A stretch of DNA of 36,436 bases from Candidatus Hydrogenedentes bacterium CG07_land_8_20_14_0_80_42_17. GTDB taxonomy: Bacteria > UBA8481. The translations under genes were made by a program, and so were the position numbers. Below are positions 28,536 to 36,436 of the stretch, piece by piece. The DNA lies in the NCBI GenBank assembly GCA_002780065.1, contig PEWQ01000120.1, forward strand, positions 1 through 36,436, written 5' to 3'. The notes under the pieces are model-generated. The model did not search any database and was not told where the DNA came from. It saw only the letters and a program-made list of their open reading frames with translations. Within the stretch, counting starts at the first letter, position 1; each line of letters starts with the position of its first letter.

Positions 28536-28581
28536 CACTAAATACATGGGTATATTTATTTGCATATCCTTATATTTAGTG
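28536..28581. promoter_or_regulatory. Inverted repeat in the guaB3 leader (candidate operator or RNA hairpin)
   Basis: CACTAAATA (28536-28544) / TATTTAGTG (28573-28581) with an inner imperfect stem GGATAT / ATATACC on the minus strand. Confidence 0.45.
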
Positions 28582-28699
28582 ATAACGTTCTTGATTATGG
28601 CAACACATAATTTAGCAAAAATTTGGTTAGGTCAAGAAAATTTTTCTAAATTAATTTGAAACCTGTGGAAAGAGTTATACAAATGTAGTGATTTTTATA

Positions 28700-28728
28700 T
28701 TGACTGATGCCATATATGCGGATAAGAT
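28700..28728 (+). promoter_or_regulatory. Sigma70-like promoter for nrdJ
   Basis: TTGACT (28700-28705), 17-nt spacer, TAAGAT (28723-28728). Confidence 0.45.
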
Positions 28729-28792
28729 TCTATTTGGAGTTCGGCGTATTATGCGTTGAAACTTCGGAAAAACCATTCGAGGGAGGATATTT

Positions 28793-31768
28793 GTGAAAGC
28801 GGAAATGATCGAAACAAACAATGCGGAACATCGTAATGCGGAACATAGTAGAGCGGGTCAAATTAAAAATTCGAAGGCTCTTAAAATTGAACGAATTTTT
28901 ACTCGAGAGGGTGAAGATGTTTACTCGATGGTTGAGTGGAATTTTAGAACTGCGGCTATTACCGATGATTCTGGGAAAGTAATATTTGAACAGAAAGATG
29001 TGTCTGCTCCGGTGACTTGGTCGGATCTGGCCGTGAATATAGTTGCATCAAAATATTTTCGCGGCTCGATTAATACTCCTGAACGTGAAAAGTCGATTCG
29101 TTCTTTAATTTCGCGCGTTGTCGAGACCATCTCTAATTGGGGCAGAAAGGGTGGATATTTCTTTTCTGAAGAAGACGCAAAGACATTTGAAGATGAATTG
29201 ACTTATATTCTCCTCTTTCAGATTGCGGCGTTCAACAGCCCGGTCTGGTTCAACGTTGGAGTCGAGCAAAAACCTCAGACTTCTGCATGCTTTATTAACT
29301 CAGTCGACGATACGATGGAATCGATATTGAATCTAACTAGAATTGAGGGAATGCTCTTCAAATACGGATCAGGGAGCGGAACGAATTATTCCTCTTTGAG
29401 GTCATCTAAAGAGAGCGTCAGAGGCGGCGGGAAAGCATCGGGACCTGTTTCGTTCATGAAAGGACTCGACGCGTTTGCCGGAGTCATCAAGTCCGGCGGA
29501 AAAACTCGACGAGCCGCAAAGATGGCGATACTTAATATTGACCATCCGGACATTATCGATTTTATTGAATGCAAATTGCATGAAGAGAAGAAGGCTCATG
29601 CGCTTATTGACGCGGGCTATGACGGATCAGTGAACGGAGAGGCATACGCTTCGGTTTTTTTCCAAAATGCGAACAATTCAGTGCGGGTTACCGACAATTT
29701 TATGGAAGAATATCTTGGCGACGGGCAGTATCAGACTCACTTTGTGACGACCGGAGATATAGCTGAAACCATGTCGGCGCGGGAAGTTATGCAGAAGATG
29801 TCGGCAGCGGCTCATGCCTGCGGAGATCCAGGAATCCAGTTTGACGACATAATCAACCGCTGGAACCCTTGCAAAAACTCAGGCAGAATTAACGCGTCGA
29901 ATCCTTGCGCCGAGTATATGTTTCTGGACAATACGGCGTGCAATCTTTCTTCGATTAATCTTTTGAAATTCCATGATCCTCTAGGAGTCATTTTCGATAT
30001 AGACAAGTTCATTCACACTGCGCAAGTCATGGTCACTGCGCAGGAAATTTTGGTTGATGAATCTTCGTATCCGACAGAAAGTATCGCCGAGAATTCGCAT
30101 AGGTATAGACCGCTCGGATTGGGCTACGCGAATTTGGGTTCTCTTCTGATGCATTTAGGCATTCCTTACGACTCTCATCAAGGCAGAGCGTGGTGCGGAG
30201 CAATCACTACGTTACTTACCGGAACCGCTTACATGCAGTCATCTGTTATTGCCTCTGCAATGGGGGCATTTGATGCGTATGAGGAGAACAGGGAATCATT
30301 CATCAATGTAATAAGAATGCATCGAGATGAAATCGAGCGTATCGATATTTCATCCGAGACTGCGGAGCGAGCGGAAAAACTTTTTGATATTGTCGCAAAA
30401 GCCAGATCGGTTTGGGACAGCGCGTTGGAAAACGGAGCTCGATGCGGCTTCAGGAACGCTCAGGCAACAGTTCTAGCGCCGACAGGCACGATCGCTTTCA
30501 TGATGGATTGCGATACTACGGGAATCGAGCCGGACATTGCTCTGATAAAATACAAAAAACTTTCAGGTGGAGGAACAATCAAGATCGCCAATAACAGTGT
30601 TCGGCCTTCGCTGAAACGACTCGGATATTCTGAAGATGAAATCAGAACGATACTTGCGTATCTTGACGAGCACGAAACAATTGAAGGCGCGCCTTATTTG
30701 AAAGACTGCGACCTTCAGGTTTTCGACTGCGCGTTCAGACCTTCTGCCGGACGTAGATTTATTGCTCCGATGGGACATCTCCGAATGATGTCTGCGGCTC
30801 AGCCGTTTCTTTCCGGCGCAATTTCTAAAACAGTGAATATGCCTAATGATGCGACTATCAAGGATATTGAGGAAGCGTTTGTATCGGCTTGGAAACTCGG
30901 TCTGAAAGCAGTTGCGGTTTATAGAGACGGCTGTAAACGAGCTCAACCATTGTCGACCGGCGCTGCGAAAGAAAAACAGAATGCTGCTCAATTAATTTCA
31001 CAGAGGCCTTTACGAAAGAGATTGCCGGCGGAACGAAGATCGATTACTCATCGATTTGATATACAGGGTTTCGAGGCTTACATAACTGTCGGAATGTACG
31101 ACGATGGAACTCCGGGCGAGATTTTTCTCAAAATGTCCAAAGAGGGAAGTACCTTCTCGGGGCTCACAGATACGATTGCGACCTTGACTTCGATTGCGCT
31201 TCAATACGGAGTGCCGCTCTCTGCGCTTGTTAGAAAGTTTAGCCATGTCCGTTTCGAACCGTCCGGATTTACGAATAACCATGAAATACCTATGGCAAAG
31301 TCCATCGTAGATTATTGTTTCCGCTGGCTTGCGTCGAAATTTCTTTCAGAAGAAGAACGTCATTCGCTCGGGATTTTGGATCGAAGAACATCTCTACCTC
31401 AAAAGGAAGAAAAAAAATCGTCCGACTGCTCTGATAATAACTGTTGTGATGAATCGCATTGCACTGAGACTCAACGAGCCGAGACTCAACGAGCCGAGAC
31501 TCAACGAGCCGAGACTCAACAAGCCGCGGATCAACAAGCCGAGACTCAACGAGCCGAGACTCAACAAGCCGCGGATCAACAAGCCGCGGATCAACAAGCC
31601 GAGACTCAACGAGCCGCGGCTTTTAATTTGGAAACGGAAACAAATCAGGCGAAGACATTTCAGAATCAGTCTGATGCTCCGTTCTGCCCTTATTGCGGCT
31701 CGGTAATGATTAGGAACGCGAGCTGTTATCTCTGCTTGACCTGCGGAACTTCGAATGGCTGTTCATGA
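28793..31768 (+). CDS. nrdJ: Adenosylcobalamin-dependent (class II) ribonucleotide reductase, GTG start
   Basis: FNSPVWFNVGVEQKPQTSACFINSVDDTMESI...KYGSGSGTNYSSLRS...NPCAEYMFLDNTACNLSSINL...ATVLAPTGTIAFMMDCDTTGIEPD; C-terminal zinc ribbon CPYCGSVMIRNASCYLCLTCG. Confidence 0.97.
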   Translation: MKAEMIETNNAEHRNAEHSRAGQIKNSKALKIERIFTREGEDVYSMVEWNFRTAAITDDSGKVIFEQKDVSAPVTWSDLAVNIVASKYFRGSINTPEREKSIRSLISRVVETISNWGRKGGYFFSEEDAKTFEDELTYILLFQIAAFNSPVWFNVGVEQKPQTSACFINSVDDTMESILNLTRIEGMLFKYGSGSGTNYSSLRSSKESVRGGGKASGPVSFMKGLDAFAGVIKSGGKTRRAAKMAILNIDHPDIIDFIECKLHEEKKAHALIDAGYDGSVNGEAYASVFFQNANNSVRVTDNFMEEYLGDGQYQTHFVTTGDIAETMSAREVMQKMSAAAHACGDPGIQFDDIINRWNPCKNSGRINASNPCAEYMFLDNTACNLSSINLLKFHDPLGVIFDIDKFIHTAQVMVTAQEILVDESSYPTESIAENSHRYRPLGLGYANLGSLLMHLGIPYDSHQGRAWCGAITTLLTGTAYMQSSVIASAMGAFDAYEENRESFINVIRMHRDEIERIDISSETAERAEKLFDIVAKARSVWDSALENGARCGFRNAQATVLAPTGTIAFMMDCDTTGIEPDIALIKYKKLSGGGTIKIANNSVRPSLKRLGYSEDEIRTILAYLDEHETIEGAPYLKDCDLQVFDCAFRPSAGRRFIAPMGHLRMMSAAQPFLSGAISKTVNMPNDATIKDIEEAFVSAWKLGLKAVAVYRDGCKRAQPLSTGAAKEKQNAAQLISQRPLRKRLPAERRSITHRFDIQGFEAYITVGMYDDGTPGEIFLKMSKEGSTFSGLTDTIATLTSIALQYGVPLSALVRKFSHVRFEPSGFTNNHEIPMAKSIVDYCFRWLASKFLSEEERHSLGILDRRTSLPQKEEKKSSDCSDNNCCDESHCTETQRAETQRAETQRAETQQAADQQAETQRAETQQAADQQAADQQAETQRAAAFNLETETNQAKTFQNQSDAPFCPYCGSVMIRNASCYLCLTCGTSNGCS
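31466..31615 (+). repeat. 15-bp in-frame tandem repeat, 10 units, encoding (ETQRA/ETQQA/ADQQA)10
   Basis: gagactcaac(g/a)agcc and gcggatcaacaagcc units counted by eye. Confidence 0.95.
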
Positions 31769-33323
31769 TATCGGACAATTTGATTTGAATAACTCAAATG
31801 GAGCTCCACTTCGCGTCAGACTGCTGAATTATTTTGAACGGCCTACGGATATTTCAGTTGCCGCGGCAATGTCGTGCTACAGTTCCAAATTGATTGCGCC
31901 GCAAGATTTGAAAAAAGAAAGGTCTGAACTCGAGCGCAGAGCTAAAATCGCTGAGCGCACTTTTCGAGCGGGACACAATACGACTCGTCAGCATGCTCAC
32001 TTTCAGTTTGCGCTTGAGGGCGTTTCGAGATTCTTCATCTGGTCGTTTCTGCACGACCATCCCTTTTATAACTCGGATCAAGTTTCTCAGAGATATGTTC
32101 ATGCGAAACCTGAAAATATTTTTATTCCTGCACTGAGTCCAAACGGTAGAAAAAAGTTTTTGATGCTTGCAGAACGCGCATTCGATGCCTACGAGTATTT
32201 AACCAAACTTCTGTTTCAGTCTGCAGAGAATGCATATTACGGCCGTTTCCCTTCGAGAAAGAAAAGAGGAAATTTCGAAAAAGAAATATTGAAGAAGGCT
32301 CAGGAGGTTTCTAGATATCTGCTTCCAATTTGCTCGACTGCTCATCTTCATCATACTATTTCTGCTCTGACTCTGCACAGATACCGAAAGATGGCGGAGA
32401 CGAGCGAGTGCATGGAAGAGGCTGAAAGAGTTATTCGCGCAATGTGTGAGGAAGTTGAAAGAATCGAACCGGATTTTTTTCGTTGTGATACTGAACCGTT
32501 TACGGCCGAATCTTCAATCGAGACAAGTTCGGTTTCAGGAAAAGATTCAGAATGGGTTCGAAGCTTTGATGAAAAACTGAATGGCAGAATAAGTCTGTTG
32601 GAAGGAATTTACGGCGGAGAAGATATTTTATGCGAGGCAGTCAGAAATGCTTTAGGCGCCACGAAGGAAGAACTTTCAGATGAAATTGCGTTATCTTTTG
32701 CGCTCGATCCGCAGTTCAATCCACTTCTTGCCGATTCTCTGAACCCAACGTATCACAGCAACCTTTCGCGCGCACTTTCGTTTATCAGGCTCACGTTCGT
32801 AAAGAAACTTTCTATCTCAGCCGACTCTCAGAATCAGCGGCACAGAATGATTCTTCGAGTCAGACCTCCGCTTGCGAAGACATTCGATTCGGACAAACCG
32901 GATTTTGTTATTCCTCAATTAATTGCGGAATCAAAAGCAGCTGAAGATTATTATGAAACTTATATGAACGAATTGTGGGACGGAATGCGCGAGCTTCTGA
33001 ATGATGGAGAAGCGCTCTTAGCAGTGCTTTATCTCCTGCCGAACGCATTTCCGATTCGATTGCGAGAGTCTGGAGATTTGCTTTCGTTCAGGCATAAGTG
33101 GGCGATGAGACTCTGCTTGAATGCTCAGGAAGAGATATGGCAGGCGGCAAAAGAGGAGGTTCTTGCTGTGAGAAAAGAATTGCCGAAGATAGGAAAATAT
33201 ATTTCGCCGCCATGCTCATTGCGGCTTCTACGCGGGCTGACGCCGGCATGCCCTGAAGGCAAAGGGTATTGCGGAGTTCCGGTATGGAAGAAAAATTTAT
33301 TCGAATTGAACAGAGTTATTTGA
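31755..33323 (+). CDS. Two-domain ThyX-like protein (FAD-dependent thymidylate synthase family)
   Basis: N-half RLLNYFERPTDISVAAAMSCYSS...GHNTTRQHAHFQFALEGVSRFFIWSFLHDHPFYNSDQVSQRYV; C-half HSNLSRALSFIRLTFVKKLSISADSQNQRHRM...MRLCLNAQEEIW; overlaps nrdJ by 14 nt. Confidence 0.75.
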   Translation: MAVHDIGQFDLNNSNGAPLRVRLLNYFERPTDISVAAAMSCYSSKLIAPQDLKKERSELERRAKIAERTFRAGHNTTRQHAHFQFALEGVSRFFIWSFLHDHPFYNSDQVSQRYVHAKPENIFIPALSPNGRKKFLMLAERAFDAYEYLTKLLFQSAENAYYGRFPSRKKRGNFEKEILKKAQEVSRYLLPICSTAHLHHTISALTLHRYRKMAETSECMEEAERVIRAMCEEVERIEPDFFRCDTEPFTAESSIETSSVSGKDSEWVRSFDEKLNGRISLLEGIYGGEDILCEAVRNALGATKEELSDEIALSFALDPQFNPLLADSLNPTYHSNLSRALSFIRLTFVKKLSISADSQNQRHRMILRVRPPLAKTFDSDKPDFVIPQLIAESKAAEDYYETYMNELWDGMRELLNDGEALLAVLYLLPNAFPIRLRESGDLLSFRHKWAMRLCLNAQEEIWQAAKEEVLAVRKELPKIGKYISPPCSLRLLRGLTPACPEGKGYCGVPVWKKNLFELNRVI

Positions 33324-33344
33324 TACAAGGAAAAGGGTGAGAAG

Positions 33345-33800
33345 ATGAAATGTCCATTTTGCAAAACCGGTGAGACTGGTGTGATTGAGACTAGAGCATG
33401 GGACGACGGAACTGTGATATGGCGCAGGAGAGAATGTCACGACTGCGACAGGAGGTTCTCTACGTATGAGCGAATGGAGATGGAGCCGCTTGTTGTTGTG
33501 AAGAAAGACGGGACCAGGGAGATATTTTCGAGAGAGAAACTTTTAGCCGGAGTTTTTTCCGCGTGCAAGAAGACAAAGATTCCGTTGGAGACGCTCGAAC
33601 AGTTCATATCGAGTATCGAGCGGACATTTCGAGATGAAGGCAGGCGGGAGATTCCTTCGATAGATATTGGCAAGGAGGTTCTTGCCGGATTGAAGTTGAT
33701 GGATCCTGTTGCGTATATCAGGTTCGCGTCGGTTTACAACGAATTAGATTCTGTAGATTCGTTTCGGGAATTGCTTTCGGACTTTGGCGAAGAAAAGTGA
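33345..33800 (+). CDS. nrdR: Transcriptional repressor NrdR
   Basis: MKCPFCKTGETGVIETRAWDDGTVIWRRRECHDCDRRFSTYER, ATP-cone. Confidence 0.96.
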   Translation: MKCPFCKTGETGVIETRAWDDGTVIWRRRECHDCDRRFSTYERMEMEPLVVVKKDGTREIFSREKLLAGVFSACKKTKIPLETLEQFISSIERTFRDEGRREIPSIDIGKEVLAGLKLMDPVAYIRFASVYNELDSVDSFRELLSDFGEEK

Positions 33801-33885
33801 ATGAGTGGCGCTCAATGCGCGATGATAATTTATTCCGAATGATAGCCGCGCGATGAGTTAATCATCTTTGGAAAGGAGATTCGAA

Positions 33886-34329
33886 ATGTCTAATAAAAGT
33901 GTAATCATTAAAGTAAAGAGACTGCGGGACGTACCGTTGCCGAAGGAGGCGCACGAAGGCGATTCAGGAGTCGACTTGTGCGCGGACGGCACTGAGGTTG
34001 TGATACCGCCTTTGGGCCGGGCATTGATTCCGACAGGACTTTCGTTCGAGATTCCGGTTGGCTACGAAATTCAGGTTCGACCTAGATCAGGGCTTGCGAT
34101 AAAGAAGGGACTTACAGTTTTGAATACTCCGGGAACAATCGATGCAGGATACAGGGGAGAGGTCTGCGTAATACTCTTCAATGCATCTGACAAACATGTC
34201 ACTATAAGCCCCGGTGATAGAATCGCTCAGGCAGTGCTTGCAAAGGTCGAGAGAATAGAATGGCAGGAAGCGGATGAATTGGAAGAAAGCGAACGAGGCA
34301 AAGGAGGCTTCGGCTCGACCGGGGAATAA
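33886..34329 (+). CDS. dut: dUTP diphosphatase
   Basis: [10 protein letters not shown]...[30 protein letters not shown]...GDRIAQAV...[13 protein letters not shown] ggaaaggag before ATG 33886. Confidence 0.97.
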   Translation: MSNKSVIIKVKRLRDVPLPKEAHEGDSGVDLCADGTEVVIPPLGRALIPTGLSFEIPVGYEIQVRPRSGLAIKKGLTVLNTPGTIDAGYRGEVCVILFNASDKHVTISPGDRIAQAVLAKVERIEWQEADELEESERGKGGFGSTGE

Positions 34330-34330
34330 G

Positions 34331-34358
34331 TTTAAGGGGTCAGGCTTGAACTTTTTTA
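34331..34358. repeat. Possible dispersed-repeat fragment TTTAAGGGGTCAGGCTTGAACTTTTT
   Basis: Recognised from memory as a recurrent intergenic motif; only one copy in the window. Confidence 0.35.
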
Positions 34359-34372
34359 CTTTTTATGATTTT

Positions 34373-34930
34373 TTATTTGTGCGCGTATCTTCCGATAAGT
34401 TCGCCGTAACCGAGAATATGGTTTTCCATTGCGCTAAGCGCATCTTTTTTTGTAAAGCCGTTAGGCAATTGTAATACGGTATCCAGCGCATATATTTTGA
34501 AAAAGTATCTATGAACTCCAGATGGTGGAGCAGGACCGCCGTATCCGATTTCACCGTAATCATTAACTCCTTGGATCGCTTCATTATCAAGGGTATTGAC
34601 TTTAGGTACTGCTTCAGAAATGCATGTGTCGGATGAAGGAATATTAGCTATCACCCAGTGCACCCATGTGCCGACAGGCGCATCAGGATCATCGCATATA
34701 ATAACAAAACTTTTTGTATTTACCGGAATCTTTTCCCATGCAAGATAAGGAGAAATATTATTATTTCTATAGCTATAACGGTCAGGCATTAATTCATTAT
34801 TCTTGAACCCATCGCTTGTCAGAACGATTTGAGAGTCACCTTTAGTCACTTCTTCATCCTCCTTTTCATGAGCAGAGCATGAAACTAAAATAGAAAAAAT
34901 AATTGTTAATGCCAATAAAAATTTTAGCAC
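34373..34930 (-). CDS. YbhB/YbcL family (PEBP/Raf kinase inhibitor-like) lipoprotein
   Basis: Lipobox ILVSC; ISPYLAWEKIPVNTKSFVIICDDPDAPVGTWVHWVIANIP...GGPAPPSGVHRYFFKIYALD. Confidence 0.95.
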   Translation of the reverse strand: MLKFLLALTIIFSILVSCSAHEKEDEEVTKGDSQIVLTSDGFKNNELMPDRYSYRNNNISPYLAWEKIPVNTKSFVIICDDPDAPVGTWVHWVIANIPSSDTCISEAVPKVNTLDNEAIQGVNDYGEIGYGGPAPPSGVHRYFFKIYALDTVLQLPNGFTKKDALSAMENHILGYGELIGRYAHK

Positions 34931-35124
34931 ACCAAATTCCTTTAAACATGATTATTTTTTCAGGGAAATTGTCAAATAATTTATTGCTCTGTATGCATCG
35001 TTGCCGAAGGGACACGATGTACCCGTGCTTTCCCAAAAAGTTAGTCTCTATTATTGACATCACATATCATTTCACCATACATTATCAAAGGGGAGGAAAC
35101 TTCTCTAATGAAAGTAGCAATATC

Positions 35125-35925
35125 ATGACATCTCAAGATCAAAAATCCGGTTCTGATTTCTTCATAGTTGACAATTCCGACGCCGATTGGAAGGTCCTGC
35201 AGTATCTTAAGGAATAGTGCGCCCTTTCCGAAGCCATAGATATTGCCACTGGTTACTTCGAGATTGGCTCGCTCCTCGCCTTGAAGGACGAATGGCAGAA
35301 GGTCGACCGCATCCGGATATTGATGGGCGATGAAGTTTCACTGCGAACAAAAAAAGTTTTCGAAGATCGTTTTCCAATAGCACAGAAGCGACTGGATGAC
35401 AGCATCGAAAAGGAGAAGGAGAAAAACGATTTTCTCTCAAGAGTCCCTGTGATTGTCGAGGCCATCCGCTCGGGCAAGATTCATTGCCGCGTCTACCGTA
35501 AGGATAAATTTCATGCCAAAGCCTACATCACCCACGCACGACAACGTATGATCGGATCCATGGCGCTGGTTGGATCATCCAACTTTACCTATCATGGAAT
35601 GATTGAGAACATAGAGCTGAACATCCAGATCTCCGGCCGTCAGGTCAATGCTCTTCAGGAGGCGGTGACCGGCTCGCCTCAGCCGGGCCCCGACATCGGG
35701 AGCGAAAGGGAAGACGCCGAAGAGGTTACACCAGAGATTCTGCGCATCATCGAACGTCACACCCGTGAATATCTTTCCTACGATATTTACGCCAAGTCGC
35801 TGATGGAGTTTTTCCGCGGACATGAAATGACCGTCTCTGAATGGGAATATCAACAGTCGGAAATGTATCGTCTGTTGGATCAGTATCAACGCGATGGCTA
35901 CCATGCATTGATGCAGCTCTGCTGA
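35125..35925 (+). pseudogene. Truncated PLD-domain N-terminal part of a helicase-type protein, interrupted by in-frame TAG at 35215-35217
   Basis: MTSQDQKSGSDFFIVDNSDADWKVLQYLKE*CALSEAIDIATGYFEIGSLLALKDEWQKV...KFHAKAYITHARQRMIGSMALVGSSNFT; same frame on both sides; ends before any helicase core. Confidence 0.7.
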
Positions 35926-36436
35926 TGGAGAATATGAAGAAGGACATGCTCGGATCCGTCGGCGGTCAGATCGTCATCTATCGTGCTTCGGACCAGTCGA
36001 CGGTTTTGAGTGTCAAATTGGAGGCGGAGACCATCTGGTTAACGACTCATCAGATGGCGGAACTCTTCGAAAAAGACCGCACTGTCATTCTGCGCCACAT
36101 TCATAATATCTATAAAACCAGAGAATTATCCGCGGCGGCAACCTGTGCAAAAAATGCACAAGTTGCCGCTGACGGCAGGATCAGAAAGATGGATTTCTAC
36201 AACCTTGATATGATCATCTCCGTCGGGTACCGCGTCAACTCTCGGCGCGGCACTGACTTCCGCATCTGGGCGACGCGAACCCTTCGAGAGCACATCGTCA
36301 AGAGTTGTGCCAATAATTTTCTGCAAATTCGTAAGAAAAAAGTAATTCTCTTTTTCTTTTTGCAGAAAATATTGTACACAACTGAGAGCGCCCGCAACCC
36401 CCAGGGTTGCACCCGGACCCAGGACGGCAGGCTTCG
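35925..36436 (+). CDS. RhuM family protein, open to the window edge
   Basis: TIWLTTHQMAELFEKDRTVILRHIHNIY...RKMDFYNLDMIISVGYRVNSRRGTDFRIWATRTLREHIVK; ATG overlaps preceding TGA; frame stays open to 36436 but sequence after REHIVK is not RhuM-like. Confidence 0.75.
   Translation, partial: MENMKKDMLGSVGGQIVIYRASDQSTVLSVKLEAETIWLTTHQMAELFEKDRTVILRHIHNIYKTRELSAAATCAKNAQVAADGRIRKMDFYNLDMIISVGYRVNSRRGTDFRIWATRTLREHIVKSCANNFLQIRKKKVILFFFLQKILYTTESARNPQGCTRTQDGRL

Noticed and set aside
28536-28581. Known purine riboswitch in the guaB3 leader
   Set aside because: Conserved purine-aptamer core sequences not seen; reported only as an unassigned inverted repeat
28582-28792. Cobalamin riboswitch upstream of the B12-dependent nrdJ
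   Set aside because: No B12-box-like conserved sequence or suitably large structured leader seen in the short upstream region
31329-31706. Repeat-containing alternative frame ORF (RLNEPRLNEP...) and antisense 31394..31609
   Set aside because: By-products of the 15-bp repeat, which keeps all frames open; the NrdJ frame is clearly the real one
35215-35217. In-frame TAG as pyrrolysine or stop reassignment
   Set aside because: TAG ends other genes normally here (e.g. the DUF167 gene at 2418-2420); a nonsense mutation is simpler

Overview
The window is a chromosomal segment dominated by nucleotide metabolism. Left part (1-11.6 kb): a ComEC-like metallo-beta-lactamase fragment, a TM-helix/MscS-like membrane protein overlapping a cNMP-binding protein, a DUF167 protein, a secreted protein, PolA, a ferredoxin, an AsmA-like protein, a half-size TauE/SafE protein, LptE-like and HolA. 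Centre (11.9-28.5 kb): a co-directional minus-strand array guaB3-guaA-purE-purC-purS-purQ-purL-purF-purM-purB-purD-pyrR-pyrB-pyrC-pyrD. Right (28.8-34.3 kb, plus strand): nrdJ, a two-domain ThyX-like protein, nrdR and dut, then a PEBP lipoprotein. The last ~1.3 kb has a different character: a PLD/helicase N-terminal region broken by an in-frame TAG, and a RhuM-like ORF running off the window. The most interesting non-genic signal is a dispersed REP/BIME-like hairpin family: GGAG plus a palindrome, often with a conserved GGATAAGCATGCG-like tail, some copies holding 4 x 17-bp tandem repeats between the arms, with neighbouring copies in inverted orientation. Related repeat sequence appears inside coding regions: a GTAG-hairpin encodes part of the long PurF N-terminal propeptide, and an AT-rich repeat half appears to have added ~10 codons to PurD. 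Other leads are a GuaB3-type (not canonical GuaB) protein beside guaA, a duplicated purS 3' end flanking a repeat insertion, a 10 x 15-bp coding repeat in NrdJ, and the double ThyX-like protein with degenerate motifs. All family calls come from recognising protein motifs by eye; no database search was run.
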